Of a stretch of DNA of 64,000 nt, positions 12,830 to 22,061 are shown in pieces (positions within the stretch are counted from its first letter, which is position 1; every line of letters starts with the position of its first letter). The DNA is taken from NCBI RefSeq assembly GCF_050749815.1, contig NZ_CP192735.1:3720001-3784000 (forward strand), written 5' to 3'. Source of the stretch: Dyella_A sp050749815 (GTDB taxonomy: Bacteria; Pseudomonadota; Gammaproteobacteria; Xanthomonadales; Rhodanobacteraceae). Position numbers and translations under genes: made by a program. Below the pieces are notes generated by a model. It made no database searches. It saw only the letters and a list, made by a program, of their open reading frames with translations, and was not told the DNA's origin.

Positions 12830-13941
12830 TCCACCCGCTGTACATGCGCATGCGCCGCTTTGTCCGCCGACTGCTCACGCGCCCGCGGATCGACCTGCCG
12901 CTGGTGTTCGGCCTGTTCGCGCTGGCCTGCGTTGGCCTGATGACGCTCTACAGCGCCGGCGACCGGAGCCTCGGGTTGGTTGGCGGGCAGGCAGCGCGCT
13001 TCGTGATGGGAGGCGTGTTGTTGCTGCTGGTGTCGCGCATTCCGCCGTCGACGCTGCGCACGTGGACGCCCTGGCTGTATGCCGGCAGCACCGCCTTGCT
13101 GGTGGTGGTAGCGGTGCTGGGCGAGGGGCGCGGTGCATATCGCTGGCTCGACCTGGGCGTGATGCGCTTCCAGCCCTCGGAGCTGCTCAAGCTGACCATG
13201 CCGATGATGGTGGCCTGGTACCTGCATCCGCGGCAGTTGCCACCGAGCTGGAAGGACATCGCCATGGTCGGCTTGCTGATCGCAGTGCCGGCCGGGCTGA
13301 TCGCCGAGCAGCCGGATCTGGGCACGGCATTGCTGGTGGCTGGTGCCGGCGCCTTCGCGCTGTTCCTCTCGGGCATGTCGTGGTGGCGCATCGGTGCGCT
13401 GCTGGGCGCGGCCGCGGCGATGGTGCCGGTGGGCTGGCACTTCATGCACCAGTACCAGCGCGACCGCGTGATGACCCTGCTCAATCCGGAGTCGGACCCG
13501 CTGGGCAACGGCTGGCACATCATCCAGTCGCAGATCGCGGTGGGCTCCGGCGGCGTGTTCGGCAAGGGCTGGCAGCACTCCACGCAGTCGCGGCTGGATT
13601 TCCTGCCCGAGCACACCACCGACTTCATCTTCGCGGTGTTCTCCGAGGAATTCGGCCTGGTCGGCGTGATCGGCATCCTGGCGCTGTACGCTTTCATCAT
13701 CGGCCGCTGCCTGTGGATCGCGATGGAAGCGCGCGACACGTATTCGCGTCTGCTCGCCGGCGCCATCGGCATGAGCTTCTTCGTCTACGTGCTGGTCAAC
13801 GGCGGCATGGTGGCCGGCATGCTGCCGGTGGTCGGCGTGCCGATGCCGCTGGTGAGCTACGGCGGCACGTCGGCGGTGTCGTTGCTCACCGGCTTCGGCG
13901 TGCTGATGTCGATCCACGCGCACCGCAAGATGCACGACTGA
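12826..13941 (+). CDS. rodA: peptidoglycan glycosyltransferase RodA (SEDS family)
   Basis: A 371-residue multi-pass SEDS protein that polymerises glycan strands from lipid II with PBP2. There are about ten membrane helices. Family motifs are GRGAYRWLDLGVMRFQPSEL (about residues 101-120), LNPESDPLGNGWHIIQSQIA (near residue 220), FLPEHTTDFIFAVFSEEFGL and the terminal PVVGVPMPLVSYGGTS. The ATG overlaps the mrdA stop by four bases (ATGA), so translation is coupled. Confidence 0.97.
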   Translation: MIHPLYMRMRRFVRRLLTRPRIDLPLVFGLFALACVGLMTLYSAGDRSLGLVGGQAARFVMGGVLLLLVSRIPPSTLRTWTPWLYAGSTALLVVVAVLGEGRGAYRWLDLGVMRFQPSELLKLTMPMMVAWYLHPRQLPPSWKDIAMVGLLIAVPAGLIAEQPDLGTALLVAGAGAFALFLSGMSWWRIGALLGAAAAMVPVGWHFMHQYQRDRVMTLLNPESDPLGNGWHIIQSQIAVGSGGVFGKGWQHSTQSRLDFLPEHTTDFIFAVFSEEFGLVGVIGILALYAFIIGRCLWIAMEARDTYSRLLAGAIGMSFFVYVLVNGGMVAGMLPVVGVPMPLVSYGGTSAVSLLTGFGVLMSIHAHRKMHD

Positions 13942-14033
13942 ACCGCCGCCCGATTTCGCCCCGCCGGCGCCCCGGCGCGCGGCGCGGCGCGTGTTAGGCT
14001 CTCGGCGCTGAACTTCGAGCGAGCCACGGACTG

Positions 14034-15044
14034 ATGACTGTTTTTCACGCGACGCCCGTTTCCCGCCTGGTCATCGCGTTGGGCCTGCTCGCCGCCCCGG
14101 TCATTTCGCCCCTGCATGCGCAGACCCACCCGGGCCAGGCGGCGCTGGTGCGCGAGGTGGCGCGCGACACCGGCAAGAGCCCCGCTGCGCTCAACCGCCT
14201 GCTCGACGGCGCCACCAAGCAGCAGAGCATCCTCGATGCGATCAGCCGGCCGGCCGAGGCCAAGCCGTGGCGCGATTACCGCCCGATCTTCATGACCGAG
14301 CAGCGCATCGCCGACGGCGTGGCGTTCTACCGCGAGCATCGGGCGCTGCTGGAGCAGGTCGGCCAGCAATACGGCGTAGCGCCGGAGTACATCGTGGCGA
14401 TCCTCGGCGTGGAGACCAATTACGGTCGCCTCGGCGGCAAATACAAGGTGCTCGATGCCCTGGTCACGCTGGGCCTGTACTACCCGCCGCGTGCCAAGTT
14501 CTTTCGCGAACAGCTGAAGGTCCTGCTGGAGCTGCCGGCCAACCACCTGGCCGGTCCGCTCGACACGCTGCTGGGCTCCTACGCCGGTGCGCAGGGCTGG
14601 GGCCAGTTCATGCCATCGAGCATCCGCGATTTCGCCGTGGACGAAGATCACGACGGCCGCATCGACCTGCGCAACTCGCTGCCGGACATCTTCGCCAGCG
14701 TCGCCAACTACTTTGCCGGGCACGGCTGGGTGCGGGGCGGTCCAGTGGCGATGCGCGCGCAGCCAGACAGCGCAGCCACCCCGATCACGGTGAAGGACAG
14801 CAAGCCGCAGTGGCCGCTGGAGCAGCTCGAGGCCTGGGGCTACGCGCCGCTGGCGTCGGCCAATCCCGGTGAGCCGAGCAGCCTGCAGATGCTGGATGGC
14901 GCCGCCGGACCGGAGTACTGGTTCACCTTCCAGAATTTCTACGTCATCACCACCTACAACCGCAGTCCGCTCTATGCCATGGCCGTTTATCAGCTGGCGC
15001 AGGCGATCGATGCGGGCGTGCAGCAGGCGGACGCGACGCAATGA
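14034..15044 (+). CDS. mltB: membrane-bound lytic murein transglycosylase B
   Basis: A 336-residue exported lytic transglycosylase that cleaves the glycan MurNAc-GlcNAc bond to leave 1,6-anhydroMurNAc. A signal peptide is visible in residues 1-30 (LVIALGLLAAPVISPLHAQ). The catalytic glutamate lies in AILGVETNYGRLGG near residue 128. The SLT_2 signature GAQGWGQFMPSS lies near residue 186, and DEDHDGRIDLRNSLPDIFAS follows. There is no obvious lipobox, so it may be soluble in the periplasm. The stop overlaps the rlpA start, placing it in the cell-wall operon. Confidence 0.94.
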   Translation: MTVFHATPVSRLVIALGLLAAPVISPLHAQTHPGQAALVREVARDTGKSPAALNRLLDGATKQQSILDAISRPAEAKPWRDYRPIFMTEQRIADGVAFYREHRALLEQVGQQYGVAPEYIVAILGVETNYGRLGGKYKVLDALVTLGLYYPPRAKFFREQLKVLLELPANHLAGPLDTLLGSYAGAQGWGQFMPSSIRDFAVDEDHDGRIDLRNSLPDIFASVANYFAGHGWVRGGPVAMRAQPDSAATPITVKDSKPQWPLEQLEAWGYAPLASANPGEPSSLQMLDGAAGPEYWFTFQNFYVITTYNRSPLYAMAVYQLAQAIDAGVQQADATQ

Positions 15045-16003
15045 GGCGCCTGTCGGGGGCGCTGCTTTGCGTGGCAACGGCGCTGCTGCTGGCCGGATGC
15101 GCAGGCCACAAGGCGCGCCCCTCGCATACCGGCGGCGCCAGCGAGACGCGTGGTGCATCCGGCGCATCGCGCGGTCATGCCGGCGATGCGTTCCACGACG
15201 ACCTCAGCAAGGGCCAGGACAGCCGCTACCGCGACCGCAACGACAGCGTACCCACCGGCAACCCGCTGGACGTGAGCAAGCTGGTCGAACCCACTCCGCA
15301 CTGGGAGCCGCGGTCGGCCTACGGCAACAAGTCGCCCTACACCGTGCTCGGCCACACCTACCGCGTGCTGCCGTCGGCGCGCGGCTACGTGGAGCGCGGC
15401 ATCGCCTCGTTCTACGGCAACAAGTTCCACGGCTACAAGACATCGAGCCTGGAGAACTACGACATGTACCAGTTCTCCGCCGCGCACAAGACGCTGCCGC
15501 TGCCCAGCTACGCGCGTGTCACCAACCTGGCCAACGGCAAGAGCGTGATCGTGCGCATCAACGATCGCGGCCCGTTCCACGCCAACCGGCTGATCGATCT
15601 TTCCTACGCCGCAGCGGTGAAGATCGGCATCTGGCCCGCCGGCACCGGCATGGTCGAGGTACGCGCAATCGATCCCGCTCATCCCGAAGACACGCCCGCT
15701 CCGGTAGCCGCCGCGGCACCGGTGCGGGAACCTGGCGCTGCAAATCCGGTCCCTGTTGCCGGCGCTTCGCCGGCGATCTACCTCCAGGTGGGCGCGTTCT
15801 CCGAGGCGGCTAACGCTGATCGGCTGGCGCAGCGGCTGCGGGCGGCCAATCTGGGCCAGGTCCAGGTGATCCAGCTGCAGAGCAATGGCCAGGCGATCCG
15901 TCGGGTGCGCGTGGGACCGCTGCCGGATGCTGAACGGGCCGACGAAGTCGCGCGCCGGATCGAGGCGATGGGCCTGCCCACCCCGCAGGTCGCGGTAGAC
16001 TGA
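15041..16003 (+). CDS. rlpA: RlpA-family septal lytic transglycosylase, lipoprotein with SPOR domain
   Basis: A 320-residue outer-membrane lipoprotein. The lipobox is LLLAGC near residues 17-22. The double-psi beta-barrel domain (residues about 110-205) carries GIASFYGNKFHGYKTSS, then ARVTNLANGKSVIVRINDRG and DLSYAAAVKIG. The usual catalytic acid region is present. The C-terminal SPOR domain (about residues 245-318) starts YLQVGAFSEAANADRLAQRL and should bind denuded glycan at the division site. Residues 25-75 and 210-240 are low-complexity linkers. It overlaps mltB (ATGA) and precedes dacC. Confidence 0.93.
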   Translation: MRRLSGALLCVATALLLAGCAGHKARPSHTGGASETRGASGASRGHAGDAFHDDLSKGQDSRYRDRNDSVPTGNPLDVSKLVEPTPHWEPRSAYGNKSPYTVLGHTYRVLPSARGYVERGIASFYGNKFHGYKTSSLENYDMYQFSAAHKTLPLPSYARVTNLANGKSVIVRINDRGPFHANRLIDLSYAAAVKIGIWPAGTGMVEVRAIDPAHPEDTPAPVAAAAPVREPGAANPVPVAGASPAIYLQVGAFSEAANADRLAQRLRAANLGQVQVIQLQSNGQAIRRVRVGPLPDAERADEVARRIEAMGLPTPQVAVD

Positions 16004-16067
16004 GCGGTATTTCTTCACGGATGGCATGTCGCGTGCCGTCCCTTGCCAGACGGGATTGAACACAACG

Positions 16068-17306
16068 ATGAGCTTTGTCCGCCGTACCCTGGTTGCATTC
16101 GCCGCCACCGCCCTGGTGGCTGGCGCCGCGCTGGCCCAGCAGGTTCCGCCGCGCCCCTCGCCGGTGCCGCGACCGGTGATGCCGGAGGCGCCGGTGCCGC
16201 CGCCGCCGGACGTGGACGGCAAGACCTGGGTGCTGATGGACTACGCCACTGGCCAGATCCTCGCCAGCAAGAACCCCGACGAGCGCGTCGAGCCGGCCTC
16301 GATCACCAAGATCATGACCGACTACGTGGTGTCCGCCGAAGTCGCCAACGGCCGCATCCACATGACCGACCCGGTCACCATCAGCGAGCACGCCTGGCGC
16401 GGTGGCGGCGCCGGTACCGATGGCTCCACCAGCTTCATGAAGCTGGGCAGCCAGGTGCCGCTGAAGGATCTGCTGTACGGCATGATCATCCAGTCCGGCA
16501 ACGACGCGGCGATCGCGCTGGCCGAGCACACCGCCGGCTCCGAGGATGCGTTCGCCAACCTGATGAACGCCTATGCCAAGCAGCTGGGCATGGTGAACTC
16601 GAACTTCGAGAACGCCTCGGGCTATCCGATCGCCAACCACTACACCACCGCCCACGACATCGCGATCCTCTCGCGCGCGCTGATCCACGACTTCCCGGAT
16701 GATTACGCCATCTCGGCGATCAAGCAGTTCGAGTGGAACGGCATCAAGCAGGGTAACCGCAACACCCTGCTGTGGCGCGACCCCACCGTGGACGGCATCA
16801 AGACCGGCCACACCGCGGCCGCCGGCTACTGCCTGGCCGCCTCGGCCAAGCAGGGCGACTCGCGCATGATCGCCATCGTGATGGGCGCCAGCTCGGAGAA
16901 GGCCCGCGCCGATTCGGCCATGGCGCTGCTCAACTACGGCTTCCGCTTCTACGAGACCCACAAGCTGTACGAGGCCGGCAAGCCGCTGGCCACGCCGCGC
17001 CTGTGGAAGGGCGAGAACAAGACCCTGCCGCTGGGCGTGACCGACGCCGTGCAGGTCACCGTCAAGCGCGGCCAGTACGACAAGCTCAAGGCCACCATGG
17101 ATGTGCCGGCCACACTGATCGCCCCGTTCAAGAAGGGTCAGCAGGTAGGTACGCTGCGCATCACGCTCGACGGCCAGCCGGTGCAGAGCGTGCCGCTGGT
17201 GGCGCTGGCCGACGCCCCGCAGGGCGGGTTCTTCTCGCGCCTGTGGGATTCGATCCTGCTGTGGTTCCACGGCAGCGACAAGAAGGCTGACGCGGACGCC
17301 AAGTGA
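16068..17306 (+). CDS. dacC: D-alanyl-D-alanine carboxypeptidase (PBP5/6 type)
   Basis: A 412-residue low-molecular-weight PBP that trims the terminal D-Ala of peptidoglycan stems. The ATG at 16068 gives a clean signal peptide, MSFVRRTLVAFAATALVAG, cleaved near ALAQ; an upstream in-frame ATG at 16026 would put non-signal residues first. Catalytic motifs are SITK (residues 78-81), SGN in IIQSGNDAAIALAEH and KTG in DGIKTGHTAAAGYCL. A beta-rich C-terminal domain follows, ending in an amphipathic LWDSILLWFHGSDKK helix that tethers such enzymes to the inner membrane. A proline-rich stretch (residues 26-48) precedes the catalytic domain. Confidence 0.95.
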   Translation: MSFVRRTLVAFAATALVAGAALAQQVPPRPSPVPRPVMPEAPVPPPPDVDGKTWVLMDYATGQILASKNPDERVEPASITKIMTDYVVSAEVANGRIHMTDPVTISEHAWRGGGAGTDGSTSFMKLGSQVPLKDLLYGMIIQSGNDAAIALAEHTAGSEDAFANLMNAYAKQLGMVNSNFENASGYPIANHYTTAHDIAILSRALIHDFPDDYAISAIKQFEWNGIKQGNRNTLLWRDPTVDGIKTGHTAAAGYCLAASAKQGDSRMIAIVMGASSEKARADSAMALLNYGFRFYETHKLYEAGKPLATPRLWKGENKTLPLGVTDAVQVTVKRGQYDKLKATMDVPATLIAPFKKGQQVGTLRITLDGQPVQSVPLVALADAPQGGFFSRLWDSILLWFHGSDKKADADAK

Positions 17307-17596
17307 TGCAGGAAATCGACTTCTCCCAGGCAAAGAAAGACGGCAAGGGCTTCCAGTTTCCCGGGGAGTTCGAGATCACCGCGATGGGCAATGCCGGTGC
17401 CGACCTACCGGCCCACGTGCCGCGCCTGTTGGAGGGCCATGGCCTGCACGTACTGCACGAGACGGTGCGCTACAAGCAGTCCGCCGGCGGCAACTACGTG
17501 TCGGTGACGGTGAGTTTCCGCGCCCAGACGCGGGAGGAGTACGACGCGGCGCATACCGTGCTGCGGGCCGATCCGGACATCCGTTACACGCTCTGA
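17306..17596 (+). CDS. UPF0250/DUF493 family protein (YbeD-like)
   Basis: A 96-residue cytosolic protein of the DUF493 family, which has an ACT-like ferredoxin fold and unknown function. The ATG at 17306 overlaps the dacC stop (TGATG); a GTG one codon earlier is also possible. Typical features are FQFPGEFEITAMGNAG near the N-terminus and YVSVTVSFRAQTREEYDAAH towards the end. The dacC-DUF493-lipB-lipA order is widely conserved in gammaproteobacteria, which suggests a link to lipoate or envelope metabolism, but no activity is established. Confidence 0.9.
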   Translation: MQEIDFSQAKKDGKGFQFPGEFEITAMGNAGADLPAHVPRLLEGHGLHVLHETVRYKQSAGGNYVSVTVSFRAQTREEYDAAHTVLRADPDIRYTL

Positions 17597-17731
17597 TGAG
17601 GCACGCAGGGCCAGCCAATCACGGGGAACGCGCCTGGCGCGTTCCCCGTTTGCGTTGGCGTCGGCGGGCTTGAATCCCCCGCGCCGCCCCCTGATGTTGA
17701 GCGTGTTTCTCCGCCGTACCGGAACCCCCGC

Positions 17732-18400
17732 ATGACCCTGCCCCTGAAGATCCGCCGGCTCGGACGCCAGCCCTACGAGGCGACCTGGAGGGCGATGAGC
17801 GCCTTCACCGACAACCGCACCGCCGACACCCCCGACGAGCTGTGGCTGCTCGAGCACGATCCGGTGTTCACCCAGGGCCAGGCGGGCAAGGCCGAGCACG
17901 TGCTGGCGCCGGGCGACATCCCGGTGGTGCAGGTGGATCGCGGCGGCCAGGTGACCTACCACGGCCCCGGCCAGATCGTCGGCTACCCGCTGATCGACCT
18001 GCGCCGCGTGGGCGTGGGCGTGCGCGAGCTGGTCCACCGCATCGAGCAGACCCTGATCGATACGCTGGCGCACTGGAACGTCGTCGCCGAGCGGGTCGAG
18101 GGCGCGCCCGGGGTCTACGTGGCCGGCGCCAAGGTGGCGGCGCTGGGCCTGCGCGTGCGCCGCGGCTGCAGTTTCCACGGCCTGGCTTTCAACGTGGCCA
18201 TGGACCTGGAGCCGTATCACCGCATCAACCCTTGTGGCTACAAGGGTTTGGCGGTGACACAGGTGCTAGACTTGGGCGGTCCGTCGCGACTGGCGGACGT
18301 CGAAGACGTGCTCATTGGCGAGTTCTGCCGCCAATTCGGTTTCGACGCCGAGCCGGCCGCCCCCCAACTCCCCGAACTCCCCGCGCGCGCCGCGGTCTAG
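17732..18400 (+). CDS. lipB: octanoyl-[ACP]:protein N-octanoyltransferase
   Basis: A 222-residue LipB, which moves octanoyl groups from acyl carrier protein to lipoyl domains (first step of lipoate synthesis). The signature GGQVTYHGPGQIVGYPLIDL lies near residue 71. The catalytic lysine lies in VAGAKVAALGLRVRRG near residue 135, and the acyl-accepting cysteine in RINPCGYKGLAVTQ near residue 169. The last 20 residues are a poorly conserved Pro/Ala extension. It lies immediately upstream of lipA, which performs the second step. Confidence 0.96.
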   Translation: MTLPLKIRRLGRQPYEATWRAMSAFTDNRTADTPDELWLLEHDPVFTQGQAGKAEHVLAPGDIPVVQVDRGGQVTYHGPGQIVGYPLIDLRRVGVGVRELVHRIEQTLIDTLAHWNVVAERVEGAPGVYVAGAKVAALGLRVRRGCSFHGLAFNVAMDLEPYHRINPCGYKGLAVTQVLDLGGPSRLADVEDVLIGEFCRQFGFDAEPAAPQLPELPARAAV

Positions 18401-18410
18401 GCATGTGCTC

Positions 18411-19415
18411 ATGAGCGAATCCCCCGCGACTCCCAAGACGATCCCGATCCGCACGGTCGCCGCACCGGCGGTCGAGAAGCAGTTGGGCAACGACAAGATC
18501 GCCCTCAACCGCGCCGGGTTCGACACCGCGGTGCCGACCCTGCGCAAGCCGAGCTGGATCCGCGTACGCCTGCCGCAGGGCAACGCCGTGCAGGAGCTCA
18601 AGGCACGCCTGCGCGAAAACGCGCTGGTGACGGTGTGCGAGGAAGCCTCCTGCCCCAACATTCACGAGTGTTTCTCCAAGGGCACCGCCACGTTCATGAT
18701 CCTCGGCGAGGTGTGCACGCGGCGCTGCTCGTTCTGCGACGTAGCCCACGGCCGACCGGCCGCGCCCGATCCGCTGGAGCCGGCGCGCCTGGCCGAAACC
18801 ATCCGCGACATGCGCCTGAAGTACGTGGTGATCACCTCGGTCGACCGCGATGACCTGCGCGACGGCGGCGCCGAGCACTTCGCCAGCTGCATCCGCGCCA
18901 CGCGCCACGCCGCACCGGGCATCAAGATCGAAATCCTCACCCCCGACTTCCGCGGCAAGGGCCGCATGGAGCGGGCGCTGGAAGTGCTCAAGGATTTCCC
19001 GCCGGACGTGTTCAACCACAACCTGGAAACCGTGCCGCACCTGTACCGCGAAGTGCGTCCGGGCGCCGACTACCAGTGGTCGCTGGACCTGCTCAAGCGC
19101 TTCAAGGCGCAGCATCCGGACGTGCCGACCAAGTCCGGCATCATGCTGGGCCTGGGCGAAACCTGGGACCAGGTCATTGAGACCATGCGCGACCTGCGCG
19201 CGCACGACGTCGAGATGATCACCATCGGCCAGTACCTGCAGCCCACGCCGCATCACCACCCGGTGGTGCGTTACTGGACGCCGGAAGAATTCGACGCGCT
19301 GCGCAAGGAGGGCGAGGCGATGGGTTTCCATCACGTCGCTTCCGGTCCGCTGGTGCGATCCTCCTACCACGCCGACCTGCAGGCTCATGCCGCAGGCGTT
19401 ACCGAACTTGCCTGA
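18411..19415 (+). CDS. lipA: lipoyl synthase (radical SAM)
   Basis: A 334-residue lipoyl synthase that inserts two sulfurs into protein-bound octanoyl groups. The ATG at 18411 gives MSESPATPKTIPI; the frame is open further upstream inside lipB but without family similarity. The auxiliary cluster uses the cysteines of CEEASCPNIHEC (about residues 76-87). The radical-SAM cluster uses CTRRCSFCDV (about residues 102-111). Further motifs are VVITSVDRDDLRDGGAEHF and TYRxVRPGADY-like LYREVRPGADYQWSL. Length is normal. It is ten bases after lipB, and prc begins nine bases after its stop. Confidence 0.97.
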   Translation: MSESPATPKTIPIRTVAAPAVEKQLGNDKIALNRAGFDTAVPTLRKPSWIRVRLPQGNAVQELKARLRENALVTVCEEASCPNIHECFSKGTATFMILGEVCTRRCSFCDVAHGRPAAPDPLEPARLAETIRDMRLKYVVITSVDRDDLRDGGAEHFASCIRATRHAAPGIKIEILTPDFRGKGRMERALEVLKDFPPDVFNHNLETVPHLYREVRPGADYQWSLDLLKRFKAQHPDVPTKSGIMLGLGETWDQVIETMRDLRAHDVEMITIGQYLQPTPHHHPVVRYWTPEEFDALRKEGEAMGFHHVASGPLVRSSYHADLQAHAAGVTELA

Positions 19416-19424
19416 GGGAACTGC

Positions 19425-21707
19425 ATGACCTTTCGTCCTTCGCTCGCCCTGCTGGTTGCCCTCACCCTTGCCGGCGGCGCTGCGGGCGTGCAGGCCCAGC
19501 AGGCACCCGCCGCGGCGCCAGCCGCCGATGACGCGGCCACCGGCCAGCCCGCGCGCAAGGCCTCGGTGCTCCCCCTGCAGGCCACCTCGGAGGAAGCCGA
19601 GGCGGCGCAGCTCTCCGCGCGCTTCCTCACCCGCTTCCACTACGACGCGCAGCCGCTCGACGACGCCATGTCGGCGCGCATCTACGCCAAGTACCTCGAT
19701 CAGCTCGATGGCGAGAAGGTGTTCTTCACCCAGGAAGACCTGGCGAAGTTCGCGCCGCTGAAGACCAAATTCGACGATGCGATCTGGAACAAGGACCTGA
19801 GCGGCCCGTTCTCGATCTTCAACCTCTACGTGAAGCGCGCCAGCGAGCGTATGCACTACGCGCTGGGCCTGCTCGACAAGGGCTTCGACTTCTCCAAGGA
19901 CGAGAGCTACGTGCTCGATCGCGAGAAGGCCGACTGGCCGAAGGACCAGGCCGAGCTGGACAACCTGTGGCGCCAGCGCACCAAGAACGACTGGCTGCGC
20001 CTGAAGCTCGCCGGCAAGGACGATGCGGAGATCCGCAAGACGCTGACCAAGCGCTATTCCACGCTGCTGGACCGCATCAAGCAGCTCGATGGCGAGGACG
20101 CGTTCCAGAGCTTCATGACCGCCTACGCGGAAACCACCGACCCGCACACCGACTACCTCGGCCCACGCCTGGCGCAGAACTTCGACATCTCGATGAAGCT
20201 CTCGCTGGAGGGCATCGGCGCGGTGCTGCAGGCGCGCGACGAGTACACCCAGATCCGTGAGATCGTGCCCGGCGGCCCGGCCGCCAAGTCCGGCAAGCTC
20301 GAAGTGGGTGACCGCATCGTGGCGATCGGCCAGGACAACGGCCCGATGGTCGACGTCATCGGCTGGCGCCTGGACGACGTGGTCAACAAGATCCGCGGCA
20401 AGAAGGACACCACCGTGCGCATCGAGGTGCTGCCCGCCGATGCCGGTCCGGATGGCAAGCACGAGCTGGTCACGCTGGTGCGCAAGAAGGTGGTGGTGGA
20501 GGAGCAGGCGGCCAAGTCCAAGGTCATCGACATCAAGGACGGCGGCGTCACCCGCAAGATCGGCGTGATCGACCTGCCCACCTTCTATGCCGACTTCGCC
20601 GCGCGCGCCAAGGGCGATCCGAACTACAAGAGCGCCACCCGCGACGTCGCCAAGCTGCTCACCGAGCTCAAGGCGCAGGGCGTCGAAGGCGTGGTGATGG
20701 ACCTGCGCAACAACGGCGGCGGCTCGCTCGACGAAGCTAACGAACTCACCGGCCTGTTCATCGACACCGGCCCGGTGGTGCAGGTGCGCAAGGCCAACGG
20801 CGAGGTGGAAGTGCAGGGCGACGATGACCCCGGCCTGGCCTGGAGCGGCCCGATGGCCGTGCTGGTCAACCGCGGCTCGGCCTCCGCTTCGGAGATCTTC
20901 GCCGCGGCGATCCAGGATCACGGCCGCGGCCTGATCATCGGCGAGCCGACCTTCGGCAAGGGCACCGTGCAGAACCTGGTGGACCTGGACCGCTTCGCGC
21001 AGAGCGACAGCGAGAAGCCGCAGATGGGCGAGCTGAAGATGACCATCGCCGAGTTCTTCCGCATCAACGGCGGCTCCACCCAGCTCAAGGGCGTCACGCC
21101 GGACATCCAGTTCCCCAAGAACGGCGACGAGAAGGATTTCGGCGAGTCCACCTATGACAACGCGCTGCCGTGGACTCAGATCGCGCCGGCCCAGTACAAG
21201 CCGGTGGCCGACCTCAAGGCCTACCTGCCGCAGCTAGAAAAGCTGCACGACGAGCGTGTGGCCACGTCGCCGGCATGGAAGCTGATGCTCGACCAGCTGG
21301 CGCAGTACAAGAAAATGCGCAACCAGACCACGATTTCGCTCAACCTCGCCCAGCGCCAAGCCGAGCGCAAGCAGCTGGACAAGATCCAGGCCGATTTCCT
21401 CGCCCGCCGCAAGGCGATCGATGGCGACGCCGTGCCGGCGGATGCGGACAGCAGCCTCGACGACGGCCTCAACGCCAACGAGCGCAGCCTCAAGTCCGAG
21501 TTGAAGGCCGAGAAGGATGCCAAGAAGGCCAAGGACGTCGAGCTGGACGAGACGGCGCACATCCTGTTCGACGCGGTGGGCCTGATCAAGGCCGATCCCA
21601 AGCTCGCCGCCGAAGTGCTGCCCTACGGCGGCAAGTTCTCCAGCGCGGCCGCCGTCGCCCAGGTGCCGGCGCCCACCGCCGCCAAGCCCACGCCCACGCA
21701 GCCCTGA
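19425..21707 (+). CDS. prc: carboxy-terminal processing (tail-specific) protease Prc
   Basis: A 760-residue periplasmic S41A protease with an N-terminal signal peptide (LALLVALTLAGGAAGVQAQ). The N-terminal Prc domain spans about residues 60-240. The PDZ domain (about residues 250-340) includes GIGAVLQARDEYTQIREIVP and KLEVGDRIVAIGQ. The catalytic core has DLRNNGGGSLDEA, the nucleophilic serine in GSASASEIFAAAI and the general-base lysine in FGKGTVQNLV. The DUF3340-like C-terminal region is charged and alanine/lysine-rich. Prc controls peptidoglycan endopeptidases, which suits its place after the cell-wall operon. The gene is followed by a strong terminator. Confidence 0.95.
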   Translation: MTFRPSLALLVALTLAGGAAGVQAQQAPAAAPAADDAATGQPARKASVLPLQATSEEAEAAQLSARFLTRFHYDAQPLDDAMSARIYAKYLDQLDGEKVFFTQEDLAKFAPLKTKFDDAIWNKDLSGPFSIFNLYVKRASERMHYALGLLDKGFDFSKDESYVLDREKADWPKDQAELDNLWRQRTKNDWLRLKLAGKDDAEIRKTLTKRYSTLLDRIKQLDGEDAFQSFMTAYAETTDPHTDYLGPRLAQNFDISMKLSLEGIGAVLQARDEYTQIREIVPGGPAAKSGKLEVGDRIVAIGQDNGPMVDVIGWRLDDVVNKIRGKKDTTVRIEVLPADAGPDGKHELVTLVRKKVVVEEQAAKSKVIDIKDGGVTRKIGVIDLPTFYADFAARAKGDPNYKSATRDVAKLLTELKAQGVEGVVMDLRNNGGGSLDEANELTGLFIDTGPVVQVRKANGEVEVQGDDDPGLAWSGPMAVLVNRGSASASEIFAAAIQDHGRGLIIGEPTFGKGTVQNLVDLDRFAQSDSEKPQMGELKMTIAEFFRINGGSTQLKGVTPDIQFPKNGDEKDFGESTYDNALPWTQIAPAQYKPVADLKAYLPQLEKLHDERVATSPAWKLMLDQLAQYKKMRNQTTISLNLAQRQAERKQLDKIQADFLARRKAIDGDAVPADADSSLDDGLNANERSLKSELKAEKDAKKAKDVELDETAHILFDAVGLIKADPKLAAEVLPYGGKFSSAAAVAQVPAPTAAKPTPTQP

Positions 21708-21723
21708 GGCGATCGTTCGCTTC

Positions 21724-21753
21724 AAAAAAGCCGGCGCATGCGCCGGCTTTTTT
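21724..21753 (+). terminator. intrinsic terminator after prc
   Basis: AAAAAA-GCCGGCG-CATG-CGCCGGC-TTTTTT, 17 bp after the prc stop. The symmetric A and T tracts make it bidirectional. Confidence 0.9.
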
Positions 21754-21762
21754 ATTGCCCCC

Positions 21763-21843
21763 GTAGGAGCCCGCTCGCGGGCGATGCCTTTTGCTCTTGG
21801 TGGCACATCAAAGCCAGAGCATCGCCCGCGAGCGGGCTCCTAC
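21763..21843. repeat. REP/BIME-type palindromic element, copy 1
   Basis: GTAGGAGCCCGCTCGCGGGC plus GATG (21763-21786) recurs in inverted orientation at 21820-21843, so the whole unit folds into a long hairpin. The 33-bp loop is itself partly self-complementary. A near-identical unit lies at 21981-22061. Elements of this GTAGGAGC type are known extragenic palindromes mobilised by RAYT transposases in gammaproteobacteria; no RAYT gene is seen here. Confidence 0.85.
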
Positions 21844-21980
21844 AGGAGGCGGCGGGTAGGGGGTGCTTCTTATCCTGGTCGCCTCGCGCGAATCGAGGTG
21901 GGGCACGGCGCACGGCCCTTCTGATGGTGCTGCCAATCCCGGCGTGCCCGGCACCCTGGCGCCGCCGTCTTCTTACCCCT

Positions 21981-22061
21981 GTAGGAGCCCGCTCGCGGGC
22001 GATGCCTTTTGCTTTTGGTGGCGCATCAAAACCAAAGCATCGCCCGCGAGCGGGCTCCTAC
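21981..22061. repeat. REP/BIME-type palindromic element, copy 2
   Basis: This is the second copy, with inverted arms at 21981-22004 and 22038-22061. The loop differs from copy 1 at only a few positions (for example GCTTTTGGTGGCGC against GCTCTTGGTGGCAC). Its right half lies inside the 3' end of the M1 peptidase gene and supplies that gene's last codons and stop. Confidence 0.85.

Noticed and set aside
18312..20921. A long open frame antisense to lipA and prc
   Set aside because: The plus-strand genes have complete catalytic motifs. The antisense product has shadow-type composition (His, Arg, Val, Gly) and no recognisable family.
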